Shown here: in pieces, positions 61,322 through 64,000 of the stretch
Layout: each line of letters begins with the position of its first letter
Numbering within the stretch: position 1 is the stretch's first letter
Assembly: GCF_020567525.1 (NCBI RefSeq)
Contig: NZ_JAJCVI010000002.1
Span: forward strand, 310,001 to 374,000
Source: Halorubellus salinus
Lineage (GTDB): Archaea; Halobacteriota; Halobacteria; Halobacteriales; Natrialbaceae
Reading direction: 5' to 3'
DNA length: 64,000 nt
Made by a program: the position numbers and the translations under genes
Notes under the pieces: generated by a model
What the model was told of the DNA's origin: nothing
Databases searched by the model: none
Seen by the model: only the letters and a program-made list of their open reading frames with translations

Positions 61322-62032
61322 ATGCGCGATGCGACCGTCCGAGTCGACGGCGACGAGTCGGGTCGGCGCGCGCAGGCGAACCTGGCCGCACTCGTCGCGG
61401 CGCTCGTCGCACTGACGACGGTGTCGACGGTCGCGGTCGTGGTCGCCAACGGTGCGCTCGCGGACGCGACCCGCGAGCCGGTCGAGCGCCAGGGTGCGAC
61501 CGCGCTCGCGGACCGCCTGGTCGCCGCCGACGGCCCCGTTGCCGTGCGCGAGAACGTCCTGAACGAGTCCCGCGTCGACGCGCTCGACGCCGACGCCGTC
61601 CGCGGCCTCGCCGGCCTCCCGGAGAGCGCCGACGTCCGGGTGCGCGTCGACGGCGAGACCGTCGTCCAGACCGGCGACGTGGCCGGTGGGACGACGGTAC
61701 GGCGGGTCGCGCTCGTCGTCGACCGCGACCCGCGGACGGTGACGCCCGGACTCGACGGCCGCGACCGCGTGACGCTCCCGCGACGCACGCCCTGGGTCGC
61801 GATTACGGTCGCGCCGACCGCGGGCGAGGTGACGACGGTCCGCGCGAACGGTCGCGTCGTCCTCCACGACCCCGACGGGCTCGCTCCTGGACGCTACCGC
61901 GTGAACGTCTCCCGTCGCGTCACGCCCGCGCTGTCGTTCGCGGGCGAGGACCTCGCCACCGGCGCGGTCGAGTTGACGTACGCGCCAGCGGACTCCCGGA
62001 AGGTCGTCGTCGAGGTGACCGTCGATGCCTGA
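61322..62032 (+). CDS. DUF7263-family pilin-like protein, pilus-like locus B
   Basis: 236 residues. The ATG follows the DUF7266 stop with no gap. RRAQANLAALVAALVALTTVSTVAVVVA again has R-A-Q before the helix. A mostly beta-rich exported domain follows, with VRVRVDGETVVQTGDVAGGTT and YRVNVSRRVTPALSFAGEDL. It overlaps the next gene by 8 bases. Likely a minor pilin or fibre-associated protein. Confidence 0.8.
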   Translation: MRDATVRVDGDESGRRAQANLAALVAALVALTTVSTVAVVVANGALADATREPVERQGATALADRLVAADGPVAVRENVLNESRVDALDADAVRGLAGLPESADVRVRVDGETVVQTGDVAGGTTVRRVALVVDRDPRTVTPGLDGRDRVTLPRRTPWVAITVAPTAGEVTTVRANGRVVLHDPDGLAPGRYRVNVSRRVTPALSFAGEDLATGAVELTYAPADSRKVVVEVTVDA

Positions 62033-62477
62033 GGCGTTCAGCGCCGGTGGGTCCCCGCCGTCGCCCGGGCCGCGAGCACGCGGCCAGTTGTCGCTGTCGG
62101 CGGTCGAGGCGGCGGTCGGCGTCCTGCTCGTCCTCGGTGCACTTGCGTCGTTCCTCGCGGGCGTCCCGGCGCCCGCCGACGAGCGAGCGGCACTGGACGC
62201 GACCGCGTCGGACGCGGCGACCGTCCTCTCCGTCGAGAACCCGCGGCACGCCGGTGCGACGCGGCTCGCGGAGGTGGCGCGGTCGCCCGACGCGTTCGAG
62301 CGCGAGCGCGACGCCCTCCGGCGGCGCGTCGCCGCGGTCCTCCCCGAGAACGTCCTGTTCGAGGTGCGGACGCCCCACGGCACGGTCGGGTTCGACCCAC
62401 CCGAGGACGTCGAAGTCGGGGTCGCGACCGTGCCGACGCGGTACGGCGACGTCACGATACGGGTGTGGTACGCGTGA
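62025..62477 (+). CDS. DUF7262-family pilin-like protein, pilus-like locus B
   Basis: 150 residues. RARGQLSLSAVEAAVGVLLVLGALASFLA shows R-G-Q ahead of a helix with an EAA-type Glu five or so residues in, the Glu5 position that is important in type IV pilins. The remainder has a small mixed domain (FEVRTPHGTVGFDPPEDVEVG). It is joined to the next gene by GTGA. A pilin-type subunit is the best guess. Confidence 0.8.
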   Translation: MPEAFSAGGSPPSPGPRARGQLSLSAVEAAVGVLLVLGALASFLAGVPAPADERAALDATASDAATVLSVENPRHAGATRLAEVARSPDAFERERDALRRRVAAVLPENVLFEVRTPHGTVGFDPPEDVEVGVATVPTRYGDVTIRVWYA

Positions 62478-63022
62478 GACGACTCCACGCCAGTAGTGGT
62501 GGGGTCGACGCGGGCCGCGACCGCGGGCAGCTCGTGCTCGCCGCGGCTGGCGTCGTCGCGGTCGCACTCCTCGCGATGACGGCGGCGTACCTCCAGCTCG
62601 GCGCGCACCCGGACGTCGCCGCGGAGCGAGACGTCGGCCCGCGAGAAGCTATCGATCGCGCGGTCGGCGTCCTCTCGCGGGCGGTCGACGACGCTCGCGT
62701 CACGCACACCGGGGAGGCGTGGGGCGACCGCGAGACCGTCGTCGACGCCGTCAGGAGCGACCTCGCGACGGCACTCGATTCCCTGGAGACCGCACGGGTC
62801 GCCCGCGGGACGGCGTACGCGGTCGATTACGACCAGGCGGCGGCGTCGGCGTACGCGAGCGAGCACTGCCCTGGCGGGGACGGTCGCGCGTTCGGTGACT
62901 GCGAGGCCATCGAGGGCGTCGTCGTCCAGGAGCGCGCCGGCGAGACGACCGTGCTCGCGGTCGCGTTCGAGGTGACCGTGACGACGCCCGATGGCGAGAC
63001 GACCGTCGAGGTCGTGGTGTGA
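62474..63022 (+). CDS. DUF7261-family pilin-like protein, last gene of pilus-like locus B
   Basis: 182 residues from the GTG at 62474. DRGQLVLAAAGVVAVALLAMTAAYLQLG places R-G-Q directly before the helix, an archaellin-like cleavage context. The exported part has a Cys pair (EHCPGGDGRAFGDCEAIEG) that could form a disulfide, and a beta-rich end. Ends 33 bases before the convergent HtpX gene. Confidence 0.82.
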   Translation: MRRLHASSGGVDAGRDRGQLVLAAAGVVAVALLAMTAAYLQLGAHPDVAAERDVGPREAIDRAVGVLSRAVDDARVTHTGEAWGDRETVVDAVRSDLATALDSLETARVARGTAYAVDYDQAAASAYASEHCPGGDGRAFGDCEAIEGVVVQERAGETTVLAVAFEVTVTTPDGETTVEVVV

Positions 63023-63055
63023 GGTCGAGCGCGGCCGACCCAGCCCGCGGTCAGG

Positions 63056-64000
63056 TCAGGCGTCGTCGGCGGCCTCGAAGATGCGGTCGATGCGCGACTG
63101 GGTGTCGGGGTGCGTGTTCGGGAAGAAGTCGTCGCTGAGGAGGACGACGTCGCTGAACCCGTGCAGGCCCCTGCGGAGTGGCATCACGTACAGGGTCTCG
63201 ACGGCGCCGTCTATCTCGCGGATGTCCCGAAGGGGTGCCTGCTGGAGTTCGTCGTCGAGTTTCGAGAGGGCGCTCGCGAGCGCGTCGGGGTCGCCGGTGA
63301 GTTCGACCGCGCCGTAGTCGGCGGCGTACTCGCGGGTGCGGGCGAGCAGGAGGAGGGTGAGCGAGGAGAACACCCAGAAGAACGTGGAGATGGCGAGCGT
63401 GAGGATGGCGGTGAGTATCATGATGGCGACGAGGACGAGGATGGCGACGATGATGCCGCCGCCCTCGTCGTCGCCCCCCGCGTCGCTCCAGGACCCGCCG
63501 CTGGTGCTCGACCCGCTCGAACTCCCGAAGAACGGGACTGGCATCCAGGAGCCCGAGCTGTCGTCGTAGTACTCGTCCTCGTCGGGCTCGTCGTCGTCGC
63601 TCTCGAACGGCGACGTGAGGGCTTTCGCGAACGCGAACGCGACCGCGGGGAGGAGGTAGCCGACGGACATGACGGCGCCGTCGCGGTTCGTGACGTGCGC
63701 GAGTTCGTGCGCGAGGACGGCGTGCAGTTCGTCCTCGGTGAGGGTGTCGAGGAGACCGCTGGTGACGACGATGGTCGAGCTGGTCGACGTGAACCCGACG
63801 GTGTACGCGTTCGGGACGTCGGAGTCGACGAGCTTCAGGTCGGGCGCGGGGACGTCGGCTTGCTGGGCGAGCCGTCGCACGGCCGCGTACAGCTCGGGGT
63901 GGTCGGCTTCGGGGGCCTCGACGGCGTTCGTCTCCGCGAGCGGCGACGCGTAGAAGTTCCGGACGGTCCCGATGGCGAGCCAGAGGACGACGCCCGCGGG
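63056..64000 (-). CDS. htpX: M48/HtpX-like membrane metalloprotease, 5' end outside the window
   Basis: At least 314 residues are visible and the frame is open to the window edge (it starts inside ...AGVVLWLAIGTVRNFYASP), so the N-terminus is missing. The zinc site is VLAHELAHVTNRD, with the third ligand Glu expected in AREYAADYGA (TREYAADYGAVEL). Two helices lie after the site (SVGYLLPAVAFAFA and VAILVLVAIMILTAIL). A Ser/Gly/Asp-rich loop sits between them, longer than in bacterial HtpX. It is a membrane quality-control protease. Confidence 0.9.
   Translation of the reverse strand, partial: PAGVVLWLAIGTVRNFYASPLAETNAVEAPEADHPELYAAVRRLAQQADVPAPDLKLVDSDVPNAYTVGFTSTSSTIVVTSGLLDTLTEDELHAVLAHELAHVTNRDGAVMSVGYLLPAVAFAFAKALTSPFESDDDEPDEDEYYDDSSGSWMPVPFFGSSSGSSTSGGSWSDAGGDDEGGGIIVAILVLVAIMILTAILTLAISTFFWVFSSLTLLLLARTREYAADYGAVELTGDPDALASALSKLDDELQQAPLRDIREIDGAVETLYVMPLRRGLHGFSDVVLLSDDFFPNTHPDTQSRIDRIFEAADDA

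Overview
The window is a stretch of a haloarchaeal (class Halobacteria) chromosome. The base composition is very GC-rich, the proteins are strongly acidic, transcripts look mostly leaderless with TATA-like elements about 27 bases before the start codon, and the gene set is archaeal: CetZ, two TFB factors, sn-glycerol-1-phosphate dehydrogenase (archaeal lipid synthesis), the KH/beta-CASP nuclease aCPSF1, archaeal-type ProRS and an RNase HI operon. The genus cannot be fixed from sequence reading alone. I count about 60 real protein genes and one tRNA. Because of the GC bias nearly every gene has long open frames on its other strand; these were left out.

Layout. 1-900: an SDR oxidoreductase. 985-11174 (minus): locus A, a compact type IV pilus/type II secretion-like operon with coiled-coil DUF7310, DUF7311, an assembly ATPase, a TadC/FlaJ-like membrane protein, DUF7283, DUF7285, DUF7284 and a giant DUF7286 protein whose frame runs without a stop into DUF5791. 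11305-18698: cetZ, SHOCT protein, phosphatase-superfamily protein, ppa, a PadR regulator with a palindromic upstream site, rnhA operon, TFB. 18802-29435: S9 peptidase, ABC exporter pair, egsA, an APC permease-RCK-small Cys protein operon, PiT phosphate transporter, epimerase, a 26-bp tandem repeat fused to the promoter of a zinc-ribbon gene. 29442-38846: gltB, a PAS/GAF histidine kinase, proS, NUDIX, DUF488. 38876-47752: lipoprotein, hypothetical, aCPSF1 with a long structured upstream region, FAD oxidoreductase, DUF192 protein ending in a 36-bp tandem repeat, second TFB, M48 protease, DUF2892 protein. 47753-48183: tRNA-Ser(CGA) followed by two tRNA 3'-end fragments, each copy with its own hairpin. 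48288-54214: MoxR ATPase with a convergent DUF4129/DUF4129/DUF7269/DUF58/DUF7519 cluster. 54301-55630: VOC protein and a membrane metal-dependent hydrolase. 55847-63022 (plus): locus B, a second pilus/secretion-like operon (ATPase, TadC/FlaJ-like, DUF7289, DUF7266, DUF7263, DUF7262, DUF7261). 63056-64000: HtpX-like protease cut by the window edge.

How it works together. The two pilus-like operons are the most interesting systems. Both are translationally coupled by 4-base ATGA/GTGA overlaps, both pair one ATPase with one polytopic platform protein, and both carry several small single-helix proteins. Several of those have R-G/A-Q just before the helix, the kind of site a prepilin peptidase cuts in archaellins. 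Neither locus carries an obvious prepilin peptidase or classical pilin. The MoxR/DUF58/DUF4129 genes form a separate envelope-linked chaperone/protease-like module with a recently duplicated DUF4129 gene.
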